From: Neofusicoccum parvum
Taxonomy: Eukaryota; Ascomycota; Dothideomycetes; Botryosphaeriales; Botryosphaeriaceae
NCBI GenBank assembly: GCA_020912385.1
Contig: CP087214.1
Coordinates: 930,001 to 994,000, forward strand
DNA: 64,000 nucleotides
Direction of reading: 5' to 3'
This document shows positions 34,134 to 45,967 of this stretch, piece after piece; within the stretch, counting starts at the first letter, position 1, and every line of letters starts with the position of its first letter. The notes under the pieces were generated by a model, which ran no database searches, was not told the origin of the DNA, and was given only the letters and a program-made list of their open reading frames with translations. The position numbers and the translations under genes were made by a program.

Positions 34134-35459
34134 GTTGACTGTGTGTTGGCGGTGTCGAAGGACGAGAGAATTGGTGGACTGAGGGCTGCGGCTCTTGACG
34201 GAAACGAATGTCTTGTAGCACGGGGATTCATCTACTCCACACTCTTGCCGGAGACCTTATATATGATGCACATACGGCCAGCAGCGTCATTACCCGCCGC
34301 TCCCCACCATCAACGCACTGACGACGATTCCTGAGGCGCAGCCGGCGCGACCAGGCATTCGAAACGTGATCTTGGAAGCCAAGAAGACGCTTCTTTGGCC
34401 CAACGCCAGCTTGATTGGAACCACGGCAGGCATTGTCGGGTGGGGAGCGATGATCATGGTGCGTGCCAAGACGTGCCGAGCCGCGGAGGGCTGTGGCTGT
34501 AACCTTCGCTGTCAGCCTGCCAGGGGAAAATGCAAAAGCGAGCGAATCGTCGGCTCTCCTGCTGCAAAACGCGTACGCTCGAGCCAAGCACTTCCGTTTG
34601 TCGATGCGTGCAGTCTTCTGCGTCATGCGACCTCGCCTGCCTTACCGTGCCACCGCTGAGAAGGCCGCTTCGGGCTTTCGTTGCCCCACACAAGAAGGAA
34701 GCCCAGCTTCGCCACCATCGCGATTTCCGTCGTGGACACTGCTGCAAGTGCTGAGGGCTCATTGCTGCTTTTTTGGTCCCTTCAGCCACGGTTGCGTGTG
34801 CACTCTGCACTTCTGTGCCATCCGCACTCCTCCGAATGATCTGCTGCTGCAATAGAACAAGACATGGCGGTGAACTAATTGGTTGTTCTTCATGACAGCC
34901 GGTCAGTGTCAGTGCCATGCCCAGAGCTCGGGTTCATTTGGAAGGGCCGAGAACAGGCGTTCAGGCCCTCCGGGAAGAATCAGTTCCGGAATGAGAATGA
35001 GAGCACGCGACCAAAAAAACCATAAAGGTGTTTAATAGGTGAGCATTGCTATTCCTACGTACCTGCTAAGTAAGTACCTGCGTTCACTGTGAATGCTTCC
35101 ATGAGGAGCAATGAGACTCCTAATGTCAATCACGCTGCCTGGTATCAGCTTTCTTGGCAGCCGGATGTTCTCGAATGTGTGACAACCGGCTTTGTCATTC
35201 TGCCAGCACTGCCAGCACTGCCCAAGATCGAATCGCCCCTATTCTTAACCACATGAGCGACGCACTAGCAATTCATCAACACATGTGTCGTGGCGTAGGT
35301 CGATTGAAGCTGCTGGGCCAGTGGATGCGGTGAAGCCGTAAATAGCTGCCGTGGGGCGCAGCAATCGCAGGTCTGAACAGCTTCCTCTTCAAGTTATTGT
35401 CTTCTCTTCCCGTATCCATATATCCACAATTTTTTTAAAAATAAAAAAGTGGCTGTGGA
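34134..35459. other. Intergenic, promoter of the GPI-type gene and 3' flank of the FRG1-like gene
   Basis: About 1.3 kb without a supported gene. A small tandem of CTGCCAGCA occurs near 35200-35220. An A/T-rich stretch before 35460 fits a poly(A) region of the FRG1-like gene. Confidence 0.5.
34256..34264 (-). promoter_or_regulatory. TATA-like element of the GPI-type protein gene
   Basis: On the minus strand this reads ATATATAAG, about 123 bp before the start codon at 34133. Confidence 0.5.
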
Positions 35460-36333
35460 TTACGCAAACTTGTCGTGTTTGCCTTTGACCTTCACGTCGA
35501 GCAGTGTCTCGTGAAAATTGCCATCCCTCCGCGACCTCTTCAGCTTCTTGACCTCGTCGTCCTCCAGCCGCCTCCCTACCATCTCCTCGAGCTCCTTCCT
35601 CGATATCTTCTCCGCGGCCCTCTGCTCCTTAGTGGTCTTCGGTCTTGGCTTGAAACGCGCCTGCATGCGAATGCGGAACGTCGATTGGAAGTCAATATTC
35701 TCAGAGTCACCGCGGACTTCGCTGGCCGTGCTATCCTTGAGTTCGTTGACGGAGACGAACTTCTCGCGCTGGGTCTGTATGGCGAAGGTGCCGGGGTTGT
35801 CGGCGACAGGGATACAGAGGAAGGATTCTTCGGGGGAGATGGCTTCGCGGTGGGCTGATAGGACGCCGACTTTATCGCATCCTAAGTACCTGAGATAGCT
35901 GTCAGTACAAGTTTGAGGAAGATGAAACGCATGCGGCAAGAAGTACGCACTTGCCATGGTGGCCCTTGAAACTGAAGTTCTCAGTGCCAGCGACCCTGTT
36001 CGCAATCCACACCTGGCGCACGTCGTGCGGCTCCGCCGTCAACGGGTCGCTCTCGACGATGTTCTCAACCTTGCTGGTGAACACGGTGCCATTGGCATCG
36101 CATCCCAGGAAAGTAACTGGCTCGGTCGGCAGCACGAAAGTAACAGGGCCGGAGATGTCGCTGACCGCTTCGGCCGTCACCCAGGAATCGTCGTCTTCAG
36201 CAGCTGTGGCAGCCGAGCTGCCGGACTTGGTGAGCTCTTTGCTTGCGGGAGCGCCATCTTCGTTGTCATCGCCGGCTGTGCGCTTGCGCTTCTTGGGCTT
36301 CTTGTCGCCTTTGAAGGACAATGGTTTGACCAT
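35460..36333 (-). CDS. FRG1-like protein
   Basis: Exons are 36333-35951 and 35889-35460 (minus strand), giving 270 aa. A lysine-rich N-terminus (GDKKPKKRKRTAG) looks like a nuclear localisation signal. The beta-trefoil-like FRG1 core follows: VTFLGCDANGTVFTSKVENI, NFSFKGHHGKYLGCDKVGVL, EAISPEESFLCIPV and TFAIQTQREKFVSV. The C-terminus is basic and helical (KTTKEQRAAEKISRKELEEM). FRG1 family members are nuclear/nucleolar proteins that bundle actin and are linked to RNA processing in animals; the fungal role is less clear. The single intron splits Lys of GKYLGC and keeps the frame. About 376 bp separate its start from the stop of the upstream esterase gene on the same strand. Confidence 0.88.
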
Positions 36334-36709
36334 GGTGGGGGAGGTTGAATCTGAGTGAGGAGCTATGATGAAATTCCGCCGGGGCTGTTTTGCCCGATGC
36401 GCTCGGGCCGCCGGAGCCTACAAAGTAGCCGCCGCCATTGGATGCTCAACAGCTGCAGTCGCAACCTTTCCTCGACCTGTATCGCTTGTTTCCGTCCAGG
36501 TCTGCACCGCCCCGTCACACGTTTTTGCAGAAAGGTGGTCCTTCAGCAGGTTTCTCAGCTCGAAACTCGCAACGATAGGAATAAATTCATCTCTAAGCAT
36601 TTGAACGCTCGCCATGTTTCTAGTCCTTTGCTCCTCTAATCTAGCTGCACGCCACGCTGAAATGCCCAATGTCAATCATGAGAATCGTAACAATTATCTG
36701 TGTCAGCAA
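36334..36709. other. Intergenic, FRG1-like promoter
   Basis: Short gap between two minus-strand genes; it must hold the FRG1-like promoter and the 3' end of the esterase transcript. No other feature seen. Confidence 0.5.
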
Positions 36710-38322
36710 TCAAAGCTCTACACCCTCGTTTTTGGTAACCTGGGTGAGCATCTCGCCCTGCTCAACGGATGCTTTGCTAGGATTTTCAGGGTTCGACTTT
36801 CCGGGCTCATCAAGTGTCGTGGAGAGCGGAATCCAGCCCCGGACCGATCCATTCGTTTCCAGGATCTTCAAGTCCCCTGACTTGTTAGTAGTTGCAACAA
36901 GTCCCTCCTTCTGCTCCGTAGCCTCGGCTTCTTCCATGTCGATGCGGCTCGTGGCGGCCACCTCAATACCGCTCTCGCGAAGGACTTGGAGGATGGCACG
37001 AACGTTAAGCTTCAGGTACCGTTCCGGCTCATCAGTCTTCAGGAATTTCTTCGTTACCCATCGGAAAAGGATGCCGAAGTCAGACTGTGAAAGGTGTGCG
37101 GAGCCCAGCGGATAGAAGAAGTGAGGTGCGGGTTTGGTCTGCTTGGGCGAATTCGATGAAGGGTTCTCCAAGAGACGACGTCGGGTTTCCTGGAAATGTT
37201 CCGTCCATTTCACGAATGCCTCGCTAAGGACTGCAAGCAGCACGGTTCCTCCGGGGCCGTCAGGCGCGTAGCAGGGCAGTGGCTTATCCGCCAGCCATTT
37301 CGCGTCCGGGCTGGTCAATGGAAGGCACCAGAGATCTAAAAGAATAACCGGGGTAGAGCTGGTAATCTGCTGCGCGATCTTTGACGAGGAATCCGGGTTA
37401 AATAGAGGTTTGTACCCGGAAATCCTTGAATCATGTCGGTAGAACACAGACTTGACAAGTTGATGGACGCTCGCAGCACCGAAACTGTGGCCTGCCCAGC
37501 TGATTGCACCTGGCCGATGGACATCGAGCTTTCCCTCAAACATAGACAGTAGGCTGCCGTTGTCTGGTTTCCCGTCCCTGGATTTATTGGGATCCAGGTT
37601 CTTGAGCTCCTCCCCCGTATCCATTCTAAGCAACGCGTCATGGATCAAGCCTAGCTCCCATAGCCTAATCCTCAATTGCGCATCTCTCCCCTCATACACT
37701 TCTGGGGAGGGTTTGTGTGGTAGACTCCGATAGTCCACGGTCGTCGCTTCGGCGGTATCTGTCGCACGAACGTAGGAGATAGGGGCACTTCCGTCTCGAT
37801 GATCTGGCGCAATGACCACAATTCCGTGGCTGGAAATAGAGCCAGCAATGTGCGAATACGCATTCCTCGAGCCTCCAAGTCCATGACTGAATATCATCAC
37901 CGGCCATCGAGCAGATGTTGTAGACGGCGCTAGTAGACGCGCATTTCGGCGGACGGGGATCGTGGAGAAGTACAAAAACTGGGGGAAATAGCTGGATAGT
38001 ATCAGTACAACCGTGCAGATCCGCCGCTAAGAAACACTCACGCAAAGACCTGAGCAAGGTACGATCCGGCTCCCAAGAAGCGAGCGTAAGCAGAGACGTA
38101 TCCTCGCTGCGGACTTGGGATCCACCGGACCGCTCTCTCTTGCGAATTGGGCTCGCATGGGTAAAACACGCGGAAGGAGACCGTCGATACACTCGACTCC
38201 GGAGCGGGGCTAGGGGACTTGAGCTGCGCCACGGGGAGTTCTACGTCGAATGTGCCCACTTTGTAGGGGCCACTGTACTCCGGAAACCCAGGCACTGGGT
38301 TGAGGGTCGACATCCACGCCAT
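36710..38322 (-). CDS. Platelet-activating-factor acetylhydrolase-like esterase
   Basis: Exons are 38322-38042 and 37991-36710 (minus strand), giving 520 aa. The alpha/beta-hydrolase fold of plasma/type II PAF-acetylhydrolases is clear. WPVMIFSHGLGGSRNAYS carries the oxyanion strand, and VVIAPDHRDGSAP matches the family. Ser263 in WAGHSFGAAS is the nucleophile. An Asp in PVILLDLWCLPL and the His in GSAHLSQSDFG complete the triad. These enzymes remove short or oxidised acyl chains from phospholipids. No signal peptide is apparent, so it is probably cytosolic. The N-terminal 90 residues (YKVGTFDVELPV, then VSFRVFYPCEP) also fit the family. The C-terminal 80 residues are an acidic, low-complexity extension. 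MAWMSTL at 38322 is the preferred start; 38313 is the alternative. Confidence 0.88.
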
Positions 38323-39052
38323 ACTGCAGTCAAAAAGTGAGTGAAAGAGCCGGCAGGAAAAGATGATCACAGTAGGGACAGGGGAGAAGGAGAGGTTGTG
38401 GGAGGCGACGACGGTGGACACGCGACAGCCGGGCAAAAAGTTCCAGCCAACGCCTCGGGATGACGTCTACGCCGCCTACGGGCGTAGCCTCGGCGCGCCG
38501 AAGTCCCGCGTTCCGCGCGTGTCGCAGGGCTGAGGGCATTCTTCTGGAACGGCGTCTGGCTGTTGTGAGTGCTGCATTTCGGTCGGCAGTGGTGGAAGTG
38601 TCCCCGGGTCTAGGCTATGGAGAGCCAGCGCAAGAATGAGGTGCCCTGGAGAACGTGCGCTAGAGTGCGGCAGGGCCGATGGCAAGCATCGCGCCGCACG
38701 TGGGCAGCAGCATCAGGCGTTCCGAGGGCTTGCTGCGTGCCGGTGCAGCGCAGCCGGCGCCGTTTCGCGCGGGCGCACCAGATACACTGACGGCGTGTTC
38801 GCGTGGGATGTCGCGACGTGAGCGCAGGCGCGTCGAGCGATTGGGTTGATAGCGGGATCGGCAGCGTGCGCCCGCCGAATGACGCCTCCCGGTTCGCGCC
38901 GTGGACAGCACATGTAGCCTGCCCTCCGCGTCACCGCTCCGTCGCAGGTCGCACCAGCATCCCCAGCCTAGCAACCACTCTCGCAGTCTGTTTTCCTCCC
39001 ACACGTCCTCCACGCAGCCCCTCGACGCGCCCTATCCTTATCCTCTGCAGCC
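38323..39052. other. Divergent promoter region, esterase and Rab4-like genes
   Basis: About 730 bp, GC-rich. It must contain both divergent promoters. No gene or clear TATA box. Confidence 0.5.
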
Positions 39053-40255
39053 ATGGTCCGCCAACGGGCGCCCTCGTCGGCGTCCACCAACTCGTCGCCC
39101 GCCGTGCGCGATCAGGTGCGCCGATAGCCCGAGCTCCAGCCATGGGCTGCTGCCCGACGCTGACACGATGCGCAGGAGCTCGGAAGCATGTATGACTATC
39201 TAGCGAAGATCATATTGCTCGGGCCAAGCGGCTGCGGCAAGTACGCGCTCCTCCGCCTGCTCCGTCGCGAAGATAAGAGGGTAACCTGACCGTCGCAGGT
39301 CCTGTCTGCTGCACAGATTCGTCAAGAACGAGTGTATGCCTCCACCTGCCCTCGAGTGCGCGGGCACTGTCTGACCCGAATCCAGGGCGAATCTACTCGT
39401 CGCAAACCATCGGCGTCGAGTTCGCCTCGAAGATCATCAAGGTCGGCTCTGGCGCGCGTAGGAAGCGGATAAAGCTCCAGGTAATTGTGCCTCGGCTTGC
39501 ACCTCTTGCGCCAACGCTCACTCGAGTAGCTCTGGGACACCGCGGGCACCGAGCGCTTCCGATCAGTCTCCCGCTCCTATTACCGCGGCGCAGCTGGCGC
39601 CATCCTCGTCTACGACATCGCCTCCTTCGCATCCTTTAGAGCCCTCCCCACCTTTCTGAACGACGCCCGCGCCCTGGCGTCCCCCCAGCTGACCGTCATC
39701 CTTGCCGGAAACAAGACAGACCTGGAGGATTCCGACGCACAATATGAGCCCGAGCCATCCATTCTGGACGAACCAATCCCGACGCCGTCGAGCGTGAATA
39801 GCAGAGCAGCATGGGGGTCGTTGACTTCATCAAGAAGCGGATTCGGATCACAGAATACAGTCACGGTGTCTCCCGAAGGACGTGAAGTCTCCACAGAGGT
39901 AGCCTCGCGTTGGGCTTCGGACGCTTCTGTTCCCGTGTCCGTCGAGGTCTCGGCACTCTCAGGAGACAACGTTGAAGAGGTTTTCTCGCGCCTGGCCCGC
40001 ATGATCCTGACAAAGATCGAGATTGGAGAAATCGATCCCGACGATCCGCAAAGCGGCATTCAGTACGGAGACGGCGGTAGCTGGGGTGGATACTACGACG
40101 ACGATGGTAGTATCAAGAGTGGCACGACAGATGGGGGAGGCACCCGGAAGAGGCGTAAGGGCAAACGCCGCGGAGGAGCTTTGCTGTCAGGCATGCAGGA
40201 ATGGGAAGAGGTGTTTCGGATCTCAAATTCACGAAGACGCGGAGGTTGCTGCTGA
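39053..40255 (+). CDS. Rab4-like small GTPase with an expanded G4-G5 loop
   Basis: Exons are 39053-39115, 39176-39240, 39299-39333, 39386-39480 and 39530-40255, giving 327 aa. All GTPase motifs are seen: G1 [14 protein letters not shown]2 Thr in [10 protein letters not shown]3 [14 protein letters not shown]4 AGNKTD and G5 VEVSALSG. The switch I sequence and effector region are most like Rab4/Rab2-type proteins, which recycle endosomal membrane. The C-terminus ends GGCC, a double-geranylgeranylation signal, so the mature protein is membrane-bound. About 65 extra residues, Ser/Pro/acidic-rich, lie between G4 and G5, and a basic Gly/Lys-rich tail precedes the CC. Typical Rabs are about 210 aa, so this one is long. 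The introns are short (48-61 nt) and all preserve the frame. Confidence 0.88.
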
Positions 40256-41716
40256 GAACCGGCCTTTCGATCATCCCTTCCAGTATGTGGCGTTGGATAG
40301 AGGCCCAGATGACTCCGGACAGTCCTGGCGCATGGCTTTCTCGATTCTTAGCGACGATATGACACGATTACTTCTTTTTTTCACGGCTGCCAAATTGTAC
40401 GCCCCCCAGCACCCATTCCCTAATCATAATGTGTAGTCGAGAGGATTGTTATACCCTGGCAACGCTTGGAATACGTACTTCTGACTTTTGACCTGACACG
40501 CCTCGCATCACATCCTGAAGCGCACTGTAAAACCGTCCAAGAGATGCGGCTGGAAGGCGCAGCGGCTTCTCCAGATCAATGCAGATGCCCCGAGCGCGTG
40601 ACGGGAGCTGGGATCTCGGGTAGGCTGCATCGCCCTACAAGGCGCCCCGGAAGTTTGGAACGGCACGTAAACAGAGTCCCGGATTGGGATAATGCGGCTT
40701 GGGAGACAGGAACCGGTGCCGGGGCTCCCGGGGCCAGACATTGCCTCCTCTACACGCACCGCCGCACTCACCACCAAGACGGCCGCTTTGTTCCGTGCTT
40801 CCAAGAGTCAGCCACGGCCTTGTCCCTCGGCCCACCGCCCGCAAAGCCTCACCTCACTTGCTGCAGTGGCACGGCCGGGCCTCCCGACGCAGGGTGGCAG
40901 TCTCCTCTCCCGCCGCATTCCTCAGCTGAGGATCATCTGCACCACCGTTGAGTGGACGAATCGCAGCCACTCCGTCTGCTTTCTGCATGTCATACAGGGG
41001 CTGGATGCCGCGCGCAGGCATCATGGTTCCGCGGCAGGAGGGAGGGATTCGCTGTCGGGCGGGAGCAACCCTCCCCTCGCTCAGCTCACAGCCAGTGCGG
41101 CGTCACACATTCACCGCCGTCCTGCTTGCCACATACGCAGCGGACTTCCCGTCAGTGGCTCCGCATCCCTGCGACCGCGTGTCGAGAAAAACGGAGACGG
41201 TGGCAGACAGGCCAATGCGGTCCACGGAACACGCGAACCACACTAGCAACACATCGCCAAGCAAGGCCACACGGCCAGAAACACGGCAAACGACCAGTTG
41301 AGCGTTGAGCCGCCGGTGGAAGCTCAAGCCGCACGCTTGGCACGCTCCACTCTTTGGTCACGGCCATTGCGGGGCCCCAGTTCCTACCCCATCATTCCTG
41401 GGGAGGCCCGGCCTGCCCCGCCCCTTCGCAGCCAGACGCTCCGCCTCGACAGTGCTTGTCCGCCCCACGCTTCCCAAAGTCGAGTAACAAGTCCGCCGCC
41501 CCGTTTCTTGGAGGCCAAGAGTTATGGCGCACCCCAGTGCCACCCTCGGTATCTTTCCAGACGCCTGGAGATTGCAGCTTGGCAGCCAACCCGGACGTGC
41601 GGGGAATTTCTTGTCGGGCATCCGATATGAAAGGCCCCGGCAGCCGCTGTTGATCTTTCTTGGACAGCTTGCCTCTCCCTTTCGCATCCCACTCTCCCCT
41701 GCCGACTTTCCGCACC
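40256..41716. other. Intergenic, upstream of the MFS transporter gene
   Basis: About 1.5 kb. Several overlapping open frames of 100-180 codons exist on both strands but none has a recognisable domain. It includes the transporter promoter. Confidence 0.5.
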
Positions 41717-43654
41717 ATGCAGGCCGCGCAAGTCGGGGCTCACGCCATGACCGACATCGAGAAGGACAAGGTCGAGCACATCGACAACATCTACACCAAT
41801 GGCTCCGACGTCGACTACAAAGATGGCCCCGACGACATGGGGCTCACTCCGGCCGAGCAGAAGAAGATTATTCGCCGCGTTGACCTGCGCCTGGTCGTGA
41901 CCGTGGGTGTCATGTACTGCGTCAGCTTGATGGATCGGACGAATTTGTCGGCTGCGAACATTGCTGGGTGCGTTTCCCGTATCCAGCCAATGGACACCGC
42001 GCTGACGCATGTGCAGAATGAGCATCGAGTTGGACATGGAAGTCGGATACCGCTACGTGAGTGCACCATCGTCATGCGCGTACTGTCGGCTTGATGGCTA
42101 ATCGTCTGCCAGTCTATTGTCACCCTCGTCTTCTTCATTACCTACATTATCTTCCAGCCCCCGTCGACGGTTATTGTGCGCAAAATCGGACCGCGTCTGC
42201 ATCTGGCCTCTATCTGCTTCCTCTGGGGCGCCACCATGGTTGGCATGGGCTTTGCCAACACTTGGAACACCCTTGCCGGCCTGCGTGCCATTCTTGGTAT
42301 CCTTGAGGTGCGTGCCCAGCTTCCACATGTGTAGCCCATCGCTGATATCCGCAGGCTGGTTTCTTTCCGAGTGCTGTCTATCTGATGAGTACTTGGTACG
42401 TTAGATGTAAGTACAAGGCACTCCCCTTGATCTTCGCAACAAGATACTCACTGCATGCCAGATGAAATGGGAAAGAGATACTCCGTATTCTACATTATTG
42501 GCTGCGTGGCCTCAGCTTGCTCCGGTATCTTGGCATATGGAGTACGAACCCAATCTCGCTATCGTACAAGGAACATGACTAACTTCGGTAGCTTATGCAA
42601 ATGAACGGTCTTGGTGACCTTGGCGGCTGGCGTTGGATCTTTATCATGGAGGGGATTGTATGTTTGGACGTCCCAAATTCATATTCCGCAATGCTTACGC
42701 GTCTTAGCTCACCTGCCTCATCGGCATGGGAGGTTATTGGCTCCTCGTTGGCTTCCCAGACGGAAAGCAGGCAACCTGGAAGTTCTTGGACGAGCGCGAG
42801 AAGCGCTGGATCATCAACCGCGTGAATGCCGACCGCGGCGACGCCAAGTTAGAGTCGTTCTCTTTCAAGAAATTCCTCCGAGGCGGCGGAGACTGGAAGG
42901 TGTGGCTTTACGCCCTGATTTTCTTCGGCACGACCACCATCACCTACGCCTTGGCCTACTTCCTTCCAATCATCCTGCGCTACAACATGGGCTTCAGTGT
43001 CGCCGCTGCTCAGTGTCTTGTGGCACCTCCATACATCTTCGGTGCTTTCGTCATGTACGGCACTGGCTGGGCTGGAGACCGCTTCCACGTCCGCGGACCC
43101 ATCATCGCCTTCAACATGCTCCTCTGCGTTATTGGTCTCCCAATCATGGGCTTTGCCAGCAACTCCGGTGTCCGTTACTTCGGCGTCTTCCTGGTCACTG
43201 CTGGTGCCAACTCCAACGTTCCTGCGACGATGAGCTACCAGGCAAACAACATCCGTGGACAGTGGAAGCGTGCCTTCACCAGCGCCACTCTAGTCGGCTT
43301 TGGAGGCATCGGTGGTATTGCAGGAAGCTTGGTGTTCCGGTATGATTGATCTTCCGTTGCCTAGTCTGTTTATCGGCAGTGCGGCAATACTGACACCCTC
43401 TACAGTACACAGGATTCACCTCACTATAGACCCGGCATGTGGGCTTGCATTGCCTGCGCCCTGATGAACCTCACGCTTGTCGGTATTTTGAGCGTCGCCT
43501 TCTGGCGTGACAACAAGAAGCACGCTCGGGGCGAGAAGATGATTGAGAGCAACTCGGTAAATGCCCATTGCCTTCGTTCTTGTCTCTTTGTTGAGTGTGT
43601 CTAACATGATGCCAGTCTGACCCTGATGACCCGAACTTCCGCTACACCTACTAA
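41717..43654 (+). CDS. MFS transporter, Dal5/allantoate-permease (ACS) type
   Basis: Nine exons: 41717-41967, 42017-42056, 42113-42307, 42355-42406, 42462-42541, 42592-42657, 42708-43339, 43406-43556 and 43616-43654, giving 501 aa. The protein has the twelve-helix layout of the anion:cation symporter family. Helix 1 region reads VDLRLVVTVGVMYCVSLMDR followed by TNLSAANIAG, a hallmark of Dal5/Tna1-type carriers. TWNTLAGLRAILGILEAGFF, YVRYEMGKRYSVFYIIGCVA and GLGDLGGWRWIFIMEGI are also typical. Fungal relatives import allantoate, nicotinate, pantothenate, biotin precursors or small peptides, so the substrate is open. An in-frame ATG (MTDIEK) 10 codons downstream is an alternative start. The small exons of 39-80 nt are usual for this family. 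Confidence 0.9.
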
Positions 43655-44042
43655 GACATCAAGTTTTTGTCCTCACACTACATACGGTGTCTAGAAGGTT
43701 GTAAAGTCAATGTGTCACGAATATGATGAGCTTTCCAAGTTTCTTCGCGTCATGTCTTGAACAATGAAGGTGATTTCGATGCGCGACTATCACTTTGCTC
43801 TGCACATCCACGCGGCTCCTTCACGTGGATGTATACTAGCTTGCTCACACTCGCCACATGCCACGTGCCTGCTTAGCTGCTTCTGGACTTCTCCTTCCTC
43901 TTCTTGAGACTTTTTACTGTGTCACTTCCGCCTGTCCAACCCTTTGTCTGCACAAAGTCTGACCAACACGCAAACCGCTTCCCTCCTCCGCTCTCATTGA
44001 AAAGGGCCTCAATTCTCTACCGTTTTCCGGTCAAACCCCAGC
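43655..44042. other. Intergenic
   Basis: 3' flank of the transporter and promoter of the next gene. A C/T-rich stretch lies just before 44043. Nothing else seen. Confidence 0.5.
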
Positions 44043-45603
44043 ATGACCATGTTCGAAGTCCTCCCCAGCGCCGGCCGCTTTGCGCGCCTTACCGTAAACA
44101 TCGTGGGCCTCGTCACTTTCATGCAATTCTTCCTCATAGACGCCCACTTCGACCGCGCTAAACTAGCGGCCTTCGACTTTTCCAGCGTCCTGTCCGACAC
44201 CATCCTTCTCTGGACGGTGGCGCTCCTACTGGGCCTTTGGCATTCCTCGAAACTGAACAAACTCTTCGTCTTATTCTCCTCACTTCTTGCAGCGAACGTA
44301 CTGGCGCGGTATTGCATAGTCGGCATCATCTTCGCACTGTCACTCTCGCACTGGTCCGCGCCCGATGTTACCGGCCCTGCCCGTGAGGAAGGCGCAGCCG
44401 AGATTGTCGAAAGAGAGGGTTGCACCAGACATGTCCGACAAGAGATTCTGGCGGGTGCTCACAGAACAAGAAGTACCAGGCTGGACAGCAAAAGCGGCCA
44501 GAAATCCCAGCGAAATGGCGAGGCTGTTGGGCAAGCAACCGAGAAGCCAGAGGTTTCCGCTCTCGTTGGATACGGAGGTTCAATGTCGTCCATCCAGAAG
44601 CACAAAGCCGCCGTGGTCGCGGCGAGGAGCCAACCTGCAGCACGGTACGTAGCCAGCCCCAGCGGTGAACACCAAAGAAGGCCTTCCAACTCGCAAACAC
44701 AACACTGACACGTTGATCAGCCCCGCAACTCGGCGCACCCACCCTCCACCCATCCCCCGCCGCACCGGCAAAGGCCCCCCAGACCTACGCCCCAAATCGA
44801 GCTTCATCCGCCGCCCCGGCCTCACCGTCCCCCTCCACCAGCCCCGCGCAGTCCCGCCCGCAACCCCGTTCTCCTCCCCCTCCGCCGACGACGACCAACC
44901 CGCAAACACCGGGACCATCCCTCCCCTCCGACGCCTCCCCGCTGAGGCGATGCTCAACCGCTCCGCCCACGCCTTCACCACCCGCCTCGCCGCCGCCCTT
45001 CCTGCCACGCCTGCCGCGCTCCCACCGACGACCTCAATCGCCCAGCTCGCCACCGCTCTCGGCCTCGAGCTGCCCGCCGGACTCGTCGATGACGACGACG
45101 ACGAGGAGGAGGAGGAGGAGCCGAAGGACAACACCACCGACGCGAATGGTAGCGTCGGCGGCAACAGCAGCGACGACGACGACGACGACGACGACGGTGC
45201 CGCACAGCGCCTTGCCGAGCAAGCAGTGCAGGAAAGGCGCAGCAGGCAGCAGCGCGGCGAGGCGTGGAGGGCGCGGAGGGAGCGGAGCGAGGTGCTGGTG
45301 CGGGAGTGGTTGGGTGGAGTGGAGGGGACGACTTGCGAGGAGAACGCGGGACTGCAGCGGCTGCGGGCGGAGGCGGAGCGGCGGTTGAGGGTCGGCGAGG
45401 CGGGTGGGGTGGACGGGTGGGTGGCGGTGACGGCGGAGGGGTGCTGGGCGTGCGAGAGGCTGAGGGCGGAGGTGGCGGGGAGGGCGCGGGATGAGTTGGC
45501 GGCGGGAGAGAGGTCGGAGGACGAGAGGAGGTGGTTGGAGAGGTTGCTGGCGGGGGAGGCGGAGTGGCCGGCGAGGTGGGTCAGGTGCGAGGAGCACCGT
45601 TGA
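44043..45603 (+). CDS. Unrecognised protein: N-terminal membrane segments, acidic tract, coiled-coil C-terminus (may be two genes)
   Basis: Proposed exons 44043-44644 and 44721-45603, giving 494 aa. The N-terminal 110 residues hold three hydrophobic stretches (LTVNIVGLVTFMQFFLI, TILLWTVALLLGLWH, LARYCIVGIIFALSLS). After the GTACGT...GATCAG intron the protein is Pro/Arg-rich, then has two long acidic runs (45088-45120 and 45172-45195) and a Glu/Arg-rich coiled-coil region with the Cys pair CWACERLRAE. The two parts share one open frame across the intron, but the linking part is low in recognisable structure. A start at 44583 (MSSIQKHKAAVVAARSQ) would make the second part a separate 314-aa soluble protein, though its start context is poor. 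I do not recognise either part and assign no function. Confidence 0.5.
45085..45197 (+). repeat. GAC/GAG trinucleotide tracts coding for Asp/Glu runs
   Basis: Two GAC/GAG runs separated by a Asn/Ser/Gly-rich stretch, encoding about five Asp, six Glu and later eight Asp. Likely prone to length change. Confidence 0.85.
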
Positions 45604-45967
45604 TGCGGGCGGGAGGAAGTCGAGATAGTCGGGTTCGATGCTTTTGGTTTGGGTTTTGGTTTTGGCTGCGGTCAGGATGGGGGCGTGGGTTGCGTTTGCA
45701 AGGAATGCATTTCCGGATCCGCAAGACTGGGGATGGACGCTCAAACAATGACAAAAATACCTTTACATTCCGATGGTTTCCGCGTCTTTTTCTTTGAACC
45801 AAAAATGCAGCCCGCCAACGCCCCCAGAGCCTCCATTCTCCGTGAGATGCAAGAAGTTCCCCTCTAAACATGCATGAAACCGGGTGATAAAAAACGCCGT
45901 CTCCGTCTCCGTCCACAACCCCTTTTTACCACCAACGCGCCCGCCCTGCAAGCGAAATCTCTGACGA
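45604..45967. other. Intergenic between convergent genes
   Basis: Two facing 3' ends. Only short shadow frames. Nothing else seen. Confidence 0.5.
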
